Assembly (NCBI RefSeq): GCF_022581195.2
Contig: NC_061454.1
Coordinates: 3,906,001-3,970,000 of the forward strand
Length of the DNA: 64,000 bases
Direction of reading: 5' to 3'
From: Helicoverpa zea
Taxonomy: Eukaryota; Arthropoda; Insecta; Lepidoptera; Noctuidae
The position numbers and the translations under genes are program-made. Shown piece after piece: positions 22,380-35,027 of the stretch (its first letter is position 1; each line of letters begins with the position of its first letter). Under the pieces are notes generated by a model. The model saw only the letters and a list, made by a program, of their open reading frames with translations, was not told the origin of the DNA and made no database searches.

Positions 22380-22486
22380 CTTTTCGCAAGAGCATTCAAG
22401 CAGAGAGCCCGCCGTACAAGCCCTGGTGATGGAGTAAGTGACTCCAGCTGCCGTGATCGCGTTCACGAAGCCCGTCTCTCTCGTAT
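22380..22486 (-). CDS. Wnt6: Wnt6, exon 3 (short exon)
   Basis: This exon contains no ATG and is easy to miss. After acceptor GGTCAACAG, two bases complete an Asp codon begun at 38747. The frame then reads TRETGFVNAITAAGVTYSITRACTAGSLLECSCEK, the Wnt core (compare CRETAFIYAITSAGVTHAVARAC of wg). The donor is AAG|GTTCAT, a poor match to consensus after the GT. It is the only GT that keeps the frame before a TAA, and it splices in phase to exon 4. Confidence 0.92.
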
Positions 22487-22704
22487 CTGTTGACCAAACA
22501 TTATGTTATTACATCATAGACTAGACATTAGTATAAACTAGTGTGATGCAACCCTATAAAATACGATGGATGATTTCCTTCTAATTCTTTCATTCGGTTA
22601 TTTGATGGGTTCTCGATTAAACGGCAAAGGGCTTTCCAATTTTCAATTATTGCTCCTATAGTTTGTCCTGAGTGTGCTTCCATAACAATGTCAGATATTT
22701 AAAT

Positions 22705-24768
22705 AAACCGGCCAAGTGCGAGTCGGACTCGCGCACCGAGGGTTCCGTACAAATCCTGGTTAGATAAAAAGTGAGTCTCGCGCCAACCGTTCAGTTTAGA
22801 ACAATCATAGTTATGGTAATTTCGTGAGAGTCAAAATAGCTAATATTTTTTATTTTATAATATAACTAAAATAGTAGGCCAGTACCTTGTAAAAGTTATT
22901 TTATTAAAGTTATTTATATACAACATTTTATAGTCATCATTCAGAAATCTGATTGAAAATAACTAATTATGTCTTAAAGGTCATTGGGCATATCTGACCC
23001 GCTTTGTAAAAAGTGGCGGACATGAATCAAAGTAGTTTTAAATCGTGGAGAATGGTATGACGTTTCTTTGAATGTCCAGGATCGTTTGAAAAATATAATA
23101 GACAAGCAGTTTCAGAGGATTTTACAGGTTGCAATGCTAGTTTTTATTGTTAAAGACTTTTCATAAAGAAAGGATCTGGAAACCCTGAGTAATCGAGGGC
23201 AACTCTTGAATATTGTAGTCACGCATCGAGTCAAAACCAGACATGTGAGTGTATTTTTGAGGGTACTTGTAAACAGTGAAGGTTTGGAGCTGATTTGATT
23301 ATGGAGACTACAGAGAGTCGAGGGAACTCCTGAACGGTATGTTGCAACTACCACGTGTTTGGGCTTATTTTATTCGTATTGGCGAAGACTTTCCACATAG
23401 ATAGGTTTAACTGCCATTGTGGGATCGATAGCAAAGATCAGATATAGTTATGGGAACTCCTTTACAATTTATAACGTAACCTTGTGTTGGAGCTTATTTT
23501 ATTTTAGGTGATGAGAATTCACTACTAATGGGATCTATTATTTTTTTAAACATGCATAGAGTTCTCTCGACTTTCTCACGTCTCCATCATCAGGTAAGCT
23601 CTAAACTTTCACTGTTTGATAGTATCACCAGACATACATCTGAGAATCAAGTTTTAATCCTATGCATGCCTACAATTTTTTATAGTTGCCCTCGATTTCT
23701 CAGGATTTCCATCATCAGATCCTGACCTGATGACAATGGAAATAAACGGCGAGTATACTCTTTCACTACAAAGAAATGATTTCTCAAATCCGTCAAATTT
23801 GGTCGTTTAAATTCCCCATTGAAATGAGGAAAATATTTGATGTTTACACCTGATTTTCTCTAGATTCTCACGGTTCACATAGATGCGACTAATGCCATAG
23901 TAAATCAGAGCCTTTATCATTATACTGTGCTATATTTCGTTCGTATCCGCCGTGGGTATGGTTTTCATACTAAGGTGCCCAATGACCTTTGAATGATTTA
24001 AAATTTTTCATAGTTTAGTGGCAATTATATTTAAGAAGTGTTTGATATGAATTTCAACTTTAATATCTCTACGCGTTCATGTAAAAAAGGGTAGTTAGTA
24101 AGTTTATAATTATTAAAAAAATATTTTATGTCGTGTAAGCAAAAATAATATTTTAATATTTTATGTAACTTCAAATTTATCATTTTCGCAATTTTTCCTT
24201 TATCTGTACTATATAACGCTGCTTCGTGGCGAATTTCAAGATTCTGAGTTCACGGGAAGTACCTTGTAGGTTTTGATTCCCTAGCGTGTGACAGAAATTC
24301 GTCTAAGGTGTCGGTATAACTGCTGTATCTTTTGATCGCGTTAACTTAGAAGTTTGTTTTTTTCACTGCCTAAAGGGACAATAGACTTAGGTATTTGGTA
24401 TAAATTTCAATTTGATACCTTTATTCGTTCGTGAGAAATAAGGTAGTAAGTTTCATTTTATTAAAATATATTTTTTTATATTATATAACTAAAAAAATGA
24501 GATTTTCGTAATTTTTCCTATATTTGCATTATATGACAATACTTCATGCCAAATTTCAAGACTCTGAGTTTACGGGAAGTACCCTGTAGGTTTTGATTCC
24601 TTTGCGAGTGTCGAGAATTTGTTGAAAATATCGACATAATCGGTTGTATCTTTTGATTGGCTTGGCTTAGAAGCTTGATATTTTCACAGCTTAAAGGGAC
24701 AACAGACCTGAGCATTTCATGTGAATTTCATCTTGATACGTCCACGCGTTCTTGAGATAAAGGGTCTT

Positions 24769-24815
<47 letters not shown>

Positions 24816-24877
24816 GGACAACAAAGTGATCCTATAAGGGTTCCGTTTTTTCCTTTTGAGGTACGGAACCCTAAAAA
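22705..24877 (+). mobile_element. long composite interspersed element (2.2 kb)
   Basis: Starts AAACCGGCCAAGTGCGAGTC and ends TACGGAACCCTAAAAA. The interior contains related modules in tandem: a roughly 300-bp module beginning GAGTTYACGGGAAGTACC occurs at about 24245 and again at about 24550, and GTCGAGGGAACTCCTGAA-like segments recur from 23040 to 23760. A (GACA)n tract lies just before the 3' end. No significant ORF was found. Confidence 0.6.
24769..24815. repeat. (GACA)n microsatellite
   Basis: Eleven or so consecutive GACA units. It produces a spurious Ser-Val-Cys-Leu repeat frame on the - strand. Confidence 0.95.
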
Positions 24878-25022
24878 TAGAACCTTGTGCCTTTTCTGTA
24901 TATCTCATAACGTTCCCGTAAAATTACTGTACGTACAGTGTGCGTACTTTTTAACAGCTAGCAGTACTACAGGTATCCTTTAGCACGAAAAACAAAAGCC
25001 TAAAATAACTGAATGTATCAAA

Positions 25023-25439
25023 TCAACATAAACAATGCATTTTAATACGACTCACACATTGCGAAACAATACTAGTCATTTTCGCGTTTGCCGGCCATTT
25101 TATCGCCTGACCATTAGTCCCGGTCATCGTAGGGCATAGAAATAAAATGCTAAACGTCATAAAGGCGAACAAATGATACAAAGTGAAGCTGTTGACCCAA
25201 AAATCAATATTCACACGAGTCTTGTAATAAAAGGCGATGAGCTTCACGAATCGAAGGTCCCATCCATAAAACATTTGGATGGGATACAACGCGGGAATGT
25301 TCGGTGAGTTGTTGGACCAACTTGTTTGGGATACATGGAAAGACAAAGGATAGGTGTAAACAATACTGCTGTTGAAGATGATGGTGGACATAATTTTAGA
25401 AACAAACCAACAAAATAATTCATTTAAGGACAAATACAT
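25023..25439 (-). CDS. unrecognised 138-codon ORF, hydrophobic
   Basis: An open frame of 138 residues inside Wnt6 intron 2, on the Wnt6 strand. It has two long hydrophobic segments (near residues 15-35 and 85-105) and aromatic-rich surroundings, suggesting a membrane protein fragment. I do not recognise a family. There is no upstream exon, promoter or clear poly(A) signal, and an in-frame stop lies just before the ATG. It may be a decayed receptor gene fragment or chance. Confidence 0.2.
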   Translation of the reverse strand: MYLSLNELFCWFVSKIMSTIIFNSSIVYTYPLSFHVSQTSWSNNSPNIPALYPIQMFYGWDLRFVKLIAFYYKTRVNIDFWVNSFTLYHLFAFMTFSILFLCPTMTGTNGQAIKWPANAKMTSIVSQCVSRIKMHCLC

Positions 25440-26879
25440 TCAGTTATTGATGGCTTTCAGTGTTAAAATTTTTTTTTTTAAAAAAAGAGCAATCCTTCTT
25501 TTCGATGGTCGATTAAGAGATCTTGTTAACAGAGGATACTATTGCTATGCTGTTAGATAAACTATTAGATACAAATAGAGATTCAGAGCACAAAATCGCT
25601 GAAGCGTATCCATGATCAGTTTGTCGATTTCATAATCAGTGTGTCCCACGCTAACAGGCTTGGCTATAACAATTAATGGCAGGTCAAACTATGTTGGATG
25701 AATATTCAGACTGCATGAATAATGTGAAAATCACTGCGGCAGACATCCATTGAATATTCGTAGGACATCAACTGATGCCAATGTTTTTGTTCAGATGCTG
25801 AAGCTACAATAGGACAATTCCTATGGATGGACTTTGTAATACATGCAATTTCATTGTAAACAATGCTATGCTGTTCAATGCATACGAAATTTTATTTTCT
25901 TACTGTTTCTGTACTGTATTGTTTAATTAAAGGCTTACCTACAGGTGTTAATCCATGTCATGCATATAATATGGTATAATTTGTATTTTCATTGTTTCAT
26001 TTAAAATATGCAATTGTTGCTGTGTCTGATAAACGTTATTCAGTAGAACAAAACAGCTGGAAAGCTTTCAGGGGTTTTACAACCAAGCTTAGGCCCAGGC
26101 CATTTTATGCGAGCTGAACATCACGATGAGACCTAATGTCAATGAGAAGTTCAATGTGAATTAGACTTATGACACATACCTATATATCTCATTTTTGTCA
26201 GTTATTAATCTGTCCATCGTCACCGTCCTGTCTGATTTTCTGTAGCACAAGCCACGGTACTCATAGGGACCTACAGCTACTTCTGCATTTCCAAGACAAA
26301 TGAAATAGGTCATCAAATAACACTCACATCATCACTCAACCCACTCAACCGCTATTCAAAGTAATTCAAATGCGTTTTCTACTGCAGCTTCCATCTAACT
26401 TATAATTGCATCAGTCATGACAACACGTTAATAATCTAGTTTCGATTGTTGGCTCTTCACGGTGCAGCGGCCATGATAATTGCGAACCACATCGGCTATA
26501 GCCGGCTATACAACGGCTAAAGGCTATTACCCATTAGCGAACAAAGCGCTGGTTTCTATACCCTATTATGCTGCACATTATTGTCATTTTGCAATCAGTT
26601 TGATGAGATGATTTGGTATGAGTTGAATACTTAATTATGGATTCGAGATTTATGTTCGAAATCAGTTTTACTTTTAGTGGTGGTGTAGAAAGTTGGGTGT
26701 GATAATGGGTGTTTTGTTATGGATTGCTAATCAAATATGAACATTAATTGCAGCAGTGCGCTGTTTTTACCTTAGTTTTTACAAATGTTGTAAAATGTTT
26801 ACTTTTGTGCTTTGGTAGGTATATAGCAGCTTACACCTAGTATTAATGGTGATATGTACGGTGCAGCCTTGTACTCTGC

Positions 26880-27870
26880 CGAACCTTGCAAACACTAGTG
26901 AGTACGCACATTCACCTGATTTCCCGCTAGGTCCGAGTTCGGCGATAGTATTGTGGCATTCATTAAGTTTAGATTAGATAACCGCGGTGCTTGCGCAATG
27001 CGGTGCAGCTGACAGCAGATCGGCATCAGCCGCGCCTATCGATCCCATGCTAATTGGGCCCAGTGCGGGACGACGGGACGAGCCGTATCGTCGCCGCATT
27101 CCCGTCCCGCCACCCGTCCCCAGAGATACAGCGAAATTTATTGCACCAACAATTTATATAATTGACGTGCGACAAAAAAGCGAGAGTGCACACCCATCCG
27201 ATGCAGAATTCGAACGTAATTACGCCCCGTCACTCCCTGTCGACGCTTGATTTTCATAGGCATTCTTGATTAAATTTCGACCGACCAAGGATGCGTCCTC
27301 TGGAATTATGAGAGGAATGTCAATTTAAAGATATTTCGCTAGTCGTTTAGCAGCGGATAAAAAAGGTGCGTGGCGGGGGTGCGGCGCGCGGGGAGGCCGC
27401 GGCGCATGGGAACTGGTCCGCCCCGCGCGGATGCCGTGGACGCCAGGGTTTTTCTGCCGCGCGCTGCGCTGTCGATAGGGCAGCGCGGTCGCGACACTCG
27501 CTCGTCATTATAAATCCGTGGCGGTGAGCTCAGAGCCGCGCATTCCGCGCGCACCGCCCGCGTTATGCGCTGTAATTATCACAAAACGCGGGCCCGACTC
27601 GCAAATATGTCGTTGGGAACGGGGGACATGACATTCTCATCACCAAACGCTGGCTTTTTTCAGGCGTCTTCGGCTTCGAAATATGTCCAGCGCCGAACCA
27701 CTCCCACGACGTCCGCCGCCGATTATATTCGGGTGCCTCGCGACGTACGTTTTTGTCTGGTCTGCCACGAGCGGCCGCGGAATGTCGGTATTTGTGTCCA
27801 TTGAATAATTCAGTGAAATTGTCGATCGATCAATAAAACCGATGGAATCAAATTGATTCACACTTGAAGG
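26880..27870. promoter_or_regulatory. CpG-rich non-coding block, candidate cis-regulatory DNA
   Basis: About 1 kb of GC/CpG-rich, repeat-free sequence in an AT-rich intron, with embedded AT cores (GCACCAACAATTTATATAAT near 27145). Overlapping frames on both strands show no protein motif. The regulatory role is inference. Confidence 0.3.
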
Positions 27871-28280
27871 TTGTATGGCTTCAATATCGCGAGTGTTTTT
27901 GCAACTTCAAAATACTTGGAAGTCGTTCCGCCATTCACATCGAGTCAATCAGTCGCACGTGCGTCAGCTCGCTCATGATAATGCTGCAATGACGTTCTGG
28001 TCCTGGATAATTGGGAACTAACTTTGTAGAAGCACAAGTCTAACTATTAATACATGTCCACGACCGGTTCTAATAGGAAATGTGTAATTAATATGAGTTG
28101 GAACTTGTTTTAGCTGTAACATAGGACCTTTTTGCTAGTTAGAGTCCATAGATCACTAATGGCTGTCAGGACTGTCAACGCTATATGACGTTTGATATCT
28201 TCACTGACTATATAAATTTCAATAACATTATATATAGAAGAATTAATTACTGCAAAGTGCAATGTATCCATTAGTCAGTA

Positions 28281-28421
28281 ATGGACATACCTCTGCTGGT
28301 TCATTACATAACGTTTGCAATAATCGTGTACGCAACTTTGTACGTTCAGACAGAGGCAGACACTAGGAAGAATGAAGAACATAATAAAAGAAGTGAAGAC
28401 AAGGAAAGAGAAGATTTATAA
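28281..28421 (+). CDS. possible small secreted peptide ORF (46 codons)
   Basis: ATG at 28281 opens a hydrophobic leader (LLVHYITFAIIVYATLYV) that ends in a small, polar cleavage-like region. A highly charged stretch with KNEEHNKRSEDKER follows, then stop TAA at 28419. It lies antisense in Wnt6 intron 2, and an AATAAA follows within about 30 bases. An alternative reading is a first exon ending at an internal GTGAAG donor, but I found no partner exon. No homology recognised. Confidence 0.22.
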   Translation: MDIPLLVHYITFAIIVYATLYVQTEADTRKNEEHNKRSEDKEREDL

Positions 28422-29249
28422 TATTACATATATTTCGATTCACGACAAATAAAAGATCTAATGTAAGCATTTGTTGTTTTAATCTCTTAATAGCTTGAAG
28501 CAGAACCTGTTAATCAAGCAGCCCATCATACACCTACCTACCCAAACTTTGGCATTTCGTGGTTCACAGAAAGTAACTTTACCAAGTTTTGTTTAAACGG
28601 ATAATTACAGACCTAACATATAATCTTCTGTATATAATAAATCGCAAATTACAACATTAATCACTGTTAATAACAACATAAATTATGTTGATATAGAACA
28701 TTGAATGCCTTGGGGTAACGTCAAATTGAGCAGATAACGCGAGGAAAGACGTCTCAAGATGATCTCGGACTCAGCCCATATGTGAAATTGCTGAGAATTT
28801 TGCAATTTTAATTTTATTTATAACGAGAGTGTTAGTTAAGTCATGAGCTGAAAGCGTGGCGTTGGTGAACAGGTAAAGATTGCATACTTATATTAATTCT
28901 GTGAACTGTATATCTAACTAAGATGGGTAAGTACATAGTGTTAAGCTATATCTCTCGATGTAGCCAAAGGGGACCGTGGTTTTAAATCAGAAACTGTGAC
29001 TACATTTTACATGTGAAATAGATCCCAAATTGATTTTCAAAACCAAATAAAGTATTATAGCTTTAGAATCAGGATGTTTTTAAGTTTAGAAGAAGACCAA
29101 CTGTGTCTGGACCAGGTGTCTAGATACGTACGTGATAGGCGTAGTAAGAAATAGGGTGATAGATCAAACTCATTAAAAAATTTAAGGACAAGATAATATG
29201 CTAACACAACCATCACATTTAGGCTGTGGGCCAGATATTGGGACAATTG

Positions 29250-29550
29250 ATGTGCGATTCACATGACCCACTCAACACTCTGCCCGCTGCATCTCACACC
29301 AGAGACCGCGGCACAAATCGGCCGGACGTTCCCGCTAGAAACTGATAAACTGAAACTCGCTCCCCGATACAGATCGCAGTCGCATTCGCTCACAGGCCAC
29401 TTTAAATTAACCGTTCACGCACTCCCGTTCAGGAATTTTAGATTTGAGATGGATGCAAGCGGAGATCGGGACACTTGTTGCTTGCATCCGAGGGTTAATA
29501 AACAGCTGATTATATTACGGCAGACGCTATGTGAATAATTTATTTGCGGT
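29250..29550. promoter_or_regulatory. candidate cis-regulatory block
   Basis: A repeat-free, CpG-containing island of 300 bp between AT-rich flanks. A 91-codon frame on the + strand has no recognisable motif and no splice context, so I do not call it a gene. Confidence 0.22.
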
Positions 29551-30099
29551 TTATTTTTTGTACATACATCAACAGTCTACGTTATATCTCATAAAATCTA
29601 TATTGTATGGAGTAATCAGCTTTTTGAATTATATTCAAACAGCATCGTGGATTCCTTTTTTTCGCTCTTAGCATATCAGATTTTCTACTAAAGGTCTTAG
29701 TTTACTTTTGTTTTTAATAGTTTCTATCGATTTGACATTTATTCGATTTCCCTCTCCACCTTCTGTGTGGCTTATCTATCATTGGTTTATAGCAATTGTT
29801 CTATATGGTTTTACTAAGTGCCTGTTTTGTCAACTACTACTACTACATCTCTTTGCAGTAGCATAGTCTCATTACCTTAGTGTCTTCTCTTGCCCCTTGT
29901 AATTTGAAGCGCAAAGCTCTTTTGGAATTTGTAAGAGTATGGCTTTCTGAGTTTATGTCATTCATAACGTGTTGACTACCCTTATCGGCTTACACTTTAG
30001 ATAAAATCGCTTCACTAGGTTTGGTTAATAATTTACTATGATTTACCACAGGGCCGTTCCTTGCGAAATTCCTACACGTAATATCTTCATCCCCATTTC

Positions 30100-31570
30100 T
30101 TACAGGCTCGAGTGAAACATGCGTCGCGCGGCGCGATGTTTCCTTGCCGAGATGTCAAGTATCGTGTGTCGGGCAAACACTGGTGTCGTAAACATGTATG
30201 TCATACTCACTACCTACGTGCACCAACCACGGCTTGCTCGTAAAACGATCATAACAACCTTTATTACCATTTATATAGTACCTTCAAGATGGAAAACACA
30301 GATTAATGCTGCAAATTGATTAGCCGAGATTCTCGGTGATTTCACTTTCTATAAATTCACAGAGACATGAGCAGACAAAGTAAATCGTCCGCATAAAAAG
30401 AGCCCGATAGCTTGTTTAAGCGCGGATCAGCTTAATGCGAAGACAATACATCGAGTTGTCACCGCGACCGCATCGGAATGTTTAAACGAACGCGACCATT
30501 TTATCTCATCTGATTAATTCAAATATTTAGCGCAATAAATACGGGTGTGGGGGGGTGTGGCGAGGGGTTGCGGGCGGCTGTGACGTCCGCGGCTGTCGGC
30601 GTGACGGCGCAGGCGCATGCGAGCAATTGCGTCAGTGTCAGCGTGTCACCGGCGGGCCATTGTGGCCGCTGTGGCCGATATACGAGCGTGGCGCGCCCGC
30701 TGCGGCCGCGCACCTGATTTATCGACGTCCCGCGCTGGCCCGGCCGGGGACGCGCTGTCGCCGCCGAATAAAGCGCATTCTCACGCTACTGAACGCACGC
30801 GAACTCACCCGTCTCGTACCCCGTATTTAAATGGAACGATCGTTTCTCATTCCTTTCCCCCAGATATTTTACGTCGGGTAATACGATACGACACTGTCCG
30901 GCTCTTTCTGCAGTTTTCGCGTTCGTTTTTTCCCTCGAGCCGCTATTGTTCACTTGTCAATTTCTTTAGCTAATGCGAGTAAGCGTCTCATTATGCGGTG
31001 CGGTGCGTCCGCGACGCGCATTGCGTGTTGTGACAGCAACCACCCACCGGAAGGGGCCGAGCGTCATTCAGCCGCGCACAAAACGCGAATACTTTATTCA
31101 ACGACGTCCGATGGCTAATTTGAATGGATTGTGCCCGTTTAATGGGAATAATTAGCTCTGTTAATGCGCGAGCCGGTCGCTCCGGCGGAATATCTCTGTT
31201 AGATCGTGTGTGTACTTCGTGCTGTTAACTTTTGTTTTACCAGTTAACGCTTAATTAACGCAGTGGATGCTCTAGCCGGCGTTGCGTCACATTGAAGCAG
31301 CATTACTATTGTGGGTGATATGCGAGGGCACGCTCGCCGCGCCATATCGTGTAATAAGCGCAGGCGGCGACACTTCGCAATCAGTCAACTTGTTACGCGT
31401 CATAGCGGGCCGTAAACGCATTTCTCACGTTGACGGGTGGACATCGACGAACCTGAATACCGGCGCAACAAACGACTTCCCTCATTTTCCCCTCATTAAA
31501 ATCGAGCGAAAGAACACTTTAACACAAAGTTATCTCGGAAACGGTATTATAATTCCTTAAAGGTAACGTT
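30100..31570. promoter_or_regulatory. CpG-rich non-coding block, candidate cis-regulatory DNA
   Basis: A GC-rich, low-repeat block centred on 30540-31160, including a G-rich run at 30542-30585. Several overlapping frames on both strands arise from base composition. It sits about 7-8 kb upstream of exon 3 of Wnt6 in transcription order. Confidence 0.3.
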
Positions 31571-33025
31571 TTGAAAAAAGTAAGTTATCGCCTCGGTTTC
31601 CAGCGCCTATGTCGTAGTTGGGTATTTCGTTTAATTTGGCAAGGGGCGATGGTGACAAGTGCGGCCTGTCACACTGACGGACAGGTCCACGTTGTGCCAG
31701 AAAAAATAAAGTGCTGCCCAGCATTAAGTTGTGAGAGAGATAGCCATATTCTCTGTTGTTAAAGTCAGAGAGAGAGACTGTAATGTCAAAAGGCTCGATT
31801 CCTGTGAGTTCCCTGGTCAGTAGTGATGGGGTTGCGTCTACCGACAATTTCGTGCTTGAGACGTCGATTACTGGTCGCGAGGCGATGTTTGACTTCCAAA
31901 TAGCTCTGTGAGGCTATTGTTTATTTCACCAAGAGGCACTGGCTGACATCCGCTGTATCGACCACTTATAAATATTTAGTCGAGCTTTATTTGGAGATCT
32001 GCTATCGTTTGTCAGACACGTTGAGGATTCTAATCAAATGGACAGTTTTAGTTTATAGGGTTTTGAAAGTAAAATTCGTGTTGCCTTATTCAAGCCCGAT
32101 GTTTGTAATTTAAATAGCTAAAGTTTTGTGAAGAATGGCCTTACATTCGATTATACACAATATTTCACTTTTTAACTTTTAATGTTTCCATTTCTTTGTT
32201 AGAAATGTCACCGTCAAGTCCATCAGCAACAACAATGACGATTGTAGAAATTGCTTATTTAACACAAAATAAGGCAAAACATTTTTATAAATAAGACGGT
32301 TTATGATCGCATAAGTGCTGCGCTTAAGCCAATAATCGATATCGATAAAACTAACGACAACCGCCCTCATCGTATGCGCATAAGAGTTGAGATTAGATAC
32401 GAAATGCAGTCCGGATATTACACTATAATTAAGAACATTCACGTGTTAGAGGGCGCCAAATTTATCGCTGGCTTTTTTTTGTCGATATGAAGTCATTCTT
32501 GGGTATTTATGTTGGGTTCTCGGGGCATGTGTGAGGTCCTAAGGGTTCAGTAGTCAGGTTATCGTGTGTAATCTTTACGAGCCTCCGGGACTGCTTGCTG
32601 GGAGCTGTCGACAGTTAATGGTCGCATGAGATTAGTCCGTACGGCTTCGACTTGGATATATTCGGGGCCGTGTTTGTGGCTTTGTTTATAACTTAATTAG
32701 GCTATTTTGTTTGAGTGGGAATCGGCTGCGGCGTCGCTCTAGCGAGATAAGGTGTCGCGGTATTTACGATTTGATATCGTGCTGCCGTTTTATAGTGCAC
32801 GTTGTTTTGATTGGCTTTCTTGTTGTGGGTATAAAAGTGCCTTATCATAAAATGTTGTACCTATGATTACTTACGATGGAGCTTTTAAATAAGAAAGCAA
32901 GATTTTTAAAACACATCTGAGTCTTCTAGCGTACCTATGCATCAATAACTGTATGACATACATCTTATAGTACCTACCATAACCATTGGTACGAACTCTC
33001 ATATTTACCCTGCCTTAATTAACAA
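31571..33025. other. intronic DNA, little seen
   Basis: No gene or repeat recognised. A CGATATCGATA motif spans 32337-32347. Confidence 0.5.
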
Positions 33026-33029
33026 TTAA

Positions 33030-35023
33030 CCCTTTAATTCGCAACGTTGCACCGATGCAACTATCCAAACAAAAAAATGTATTGCAAGAACCATCATTAT
33101 TATTTCTTATTTACATACATTTTAATAATGGATATACTGCTGCTATCTATGAAAAAAAATATTGAACCAACTCACGCGCATCATTACGTAGTTGTGACCA
33201 AAATGACGTCGCGATGACATTGCGCTCGTGGACGACCGGTGAGTTTTAATAAATATAAATAGTTTTTATGCATTTATTGACAACTATTATTTGAAATATT
33301 ATTGTTTATGAGTGTTTACAATTGTGTCATATAACGCCAATGTCAAATTCATATTCTACTATGAAATATAAGCACGTATTTACCGACGTTGCACATTTGC
33401 GACACTGCGAAGCTTTAGCATAAGTACTTTTAATTTCGTACGTTGCACGGGTGCCACGTCGCGCTTTTACTAACACTGAATAATTATTATTTTCTTTGTA
33501 TGGGTTTTGTGTTTTTTTACATTTATGGGAGTTGACGGTATTATGTTTTTATATTGACTGTTCTGAAAGTTTGCTAATGTACGACTAAGCTAGATTACTA
33601 AATAATGAATGAATATCGCTATTACTAATATGCTCGTTTTTTACTAAAACTTATGTTAACTTATGTATGGTGTTGGTGATTGCTGCATGTTTGTTTTTTT
33701 TTTTGCTTATTACAGGGAGGCTTAAAATGGCAGAGAGCAAATATTTGGTTCCACCAGAAGCGGCCTCGTCTACCGATAGCTCTTCGTCTGAAGACAAAGT
33801 TATTATTCAAAACATCACCGAACGTCAAGACGATGTATCTTCTGACTTCAGCTCAGAACCAAGGTCCCTTCGTTCGTCTTTAGAAAACTTGGATCTTATT
33901 CATGATAGTCCAATGCAAGAACCTTTACGACATTATCTGATGAAGATACGGTTCCACTGACTCCAGTAATACGTAGTATTTTTCCTTCGGACACACCACC
34001 CAATCCGCTCCCAAATTTAAATTCAGTTTCGTCAATTTTATCACCACTTAATACTCCATTAAGCCAAAGAGTTCGCTCAAAAAGAAGTGCTTACTGTGAA
34101 CCAAGAGTTGTAGCTAAAGGAGTAAAAAGTACAAGAGACCTCTTCTTAGTTTCAAGTGGCAGCGTGGGAAATTCAAATATCCAGCAGAGTTTGATATGCC
34201 TGATGTTAGCACTAGTAGTACCGCAACAGAATTTCCGTTAGACTATTTTCTTAATTTACTCTTACTTCTCTTATTTACGGAGCACACCAATTTATATTCT
34301 GTGCAAAACAAAGAAGGTAAATCTATAAACGTTACCAGAGATGATGTGCGTGATTTTCTAGCTATCACAATTATGATGGGTATTGTAAGAATGCCGTCAT
34401 ATTGAGACTACTGGAGTAATGATTTCAGATACCCTCCTGTCGCTGATGTGATGAGTCTAAAAAAGTATGAGCTAATGAGAAAATATTTGCATTTCGTGGA
34501 TAATTTGGATCTGAATAACGATCGTTATTTTAAGGTTCGGCCGATATTAAAACAAATTAGTGGGCCTTCTGTGTCTAGACTAGACCTACAGATGCTGTAA
34601 GATTTGATAAAATTGGGCATTTTCCAGTTTTGTACAGCGAGGTAGGTGCAAATATTGCAAAACTGGGTATTCAAATATCCACTGTTCAAAATGTGAACAA
34701 CGTTTGTGTTTAGTTCCCGAAAGAAACTGTTTCTTTAACTTTCATAATGTATGATAAATATGTTTTTTTAATATATTTTGCTTTTCATTTATATCTACAT
34801 TTTATTCTGTAACGTGGGCACTGTTGTAAATATACAACACTGATATCAAACTGTACATGTTCTTGTGTCTCGCAATGTAGCACATTTACAACATACTATA
34901 TTTGGATATATATGTATACCAGATTTTTATTTTCATTTTTTTGAGCACTTGTAAGATCGAAATAAACAATAAATGACAAAATAATAATAAATAAATTCAA
35001 TATTTTTTTTGAGCTTTAAAGGG
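33030..35023 (+). mobile_element. piggyBac-family element, internally deleted, ends intact
   Basis: An 8-bp perfect terminal inverted repeat (CCCTTTAA at 33030-33037, TTAAAGGG at 35016-35023) is flanked on both sides by the piggyBac target duplication TTAA (33026-33029 and 35024-35027). The subterminal regions carry repeated GTTGCAC-type motifs in both orientations (near 33045, 33390, 33440, 34830 and 34880). The interior is a broken transposase gene. The intact ends mean that it could in principle still be recognised by a related transposase. Confidence 0.9.
33727..34735 (+). pseudogene. piggyBac transposase remnant
   Basis: Homology runs through three frames. An acidic, Ser-rich N-terminus starts at ATG 33727, a frameshift follows near 33940, another near 34150 moves into WQRGKFKYPAEFDMPDV, and a TGA at 34403-34405 interrupts the DDE-domain start (FLAITIMMGIVRMPSY). 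Homology ends near 34566 after YFKVRPILKQIS and resumes with the C-terminal Cys-rich domain (CKYCKTGYSNIHCSKC). The catalytic core with its Asp triad is deleted. It is not functional. Confidence 0.88.
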
Positions 35024-35027
35024 TTAA

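Noticed and set aside
24717..24908. - strand ORF with a Ser-Val-Cys-Leu repeat
   Set aside because: It is the translation of the (GACA)n microsatellite.
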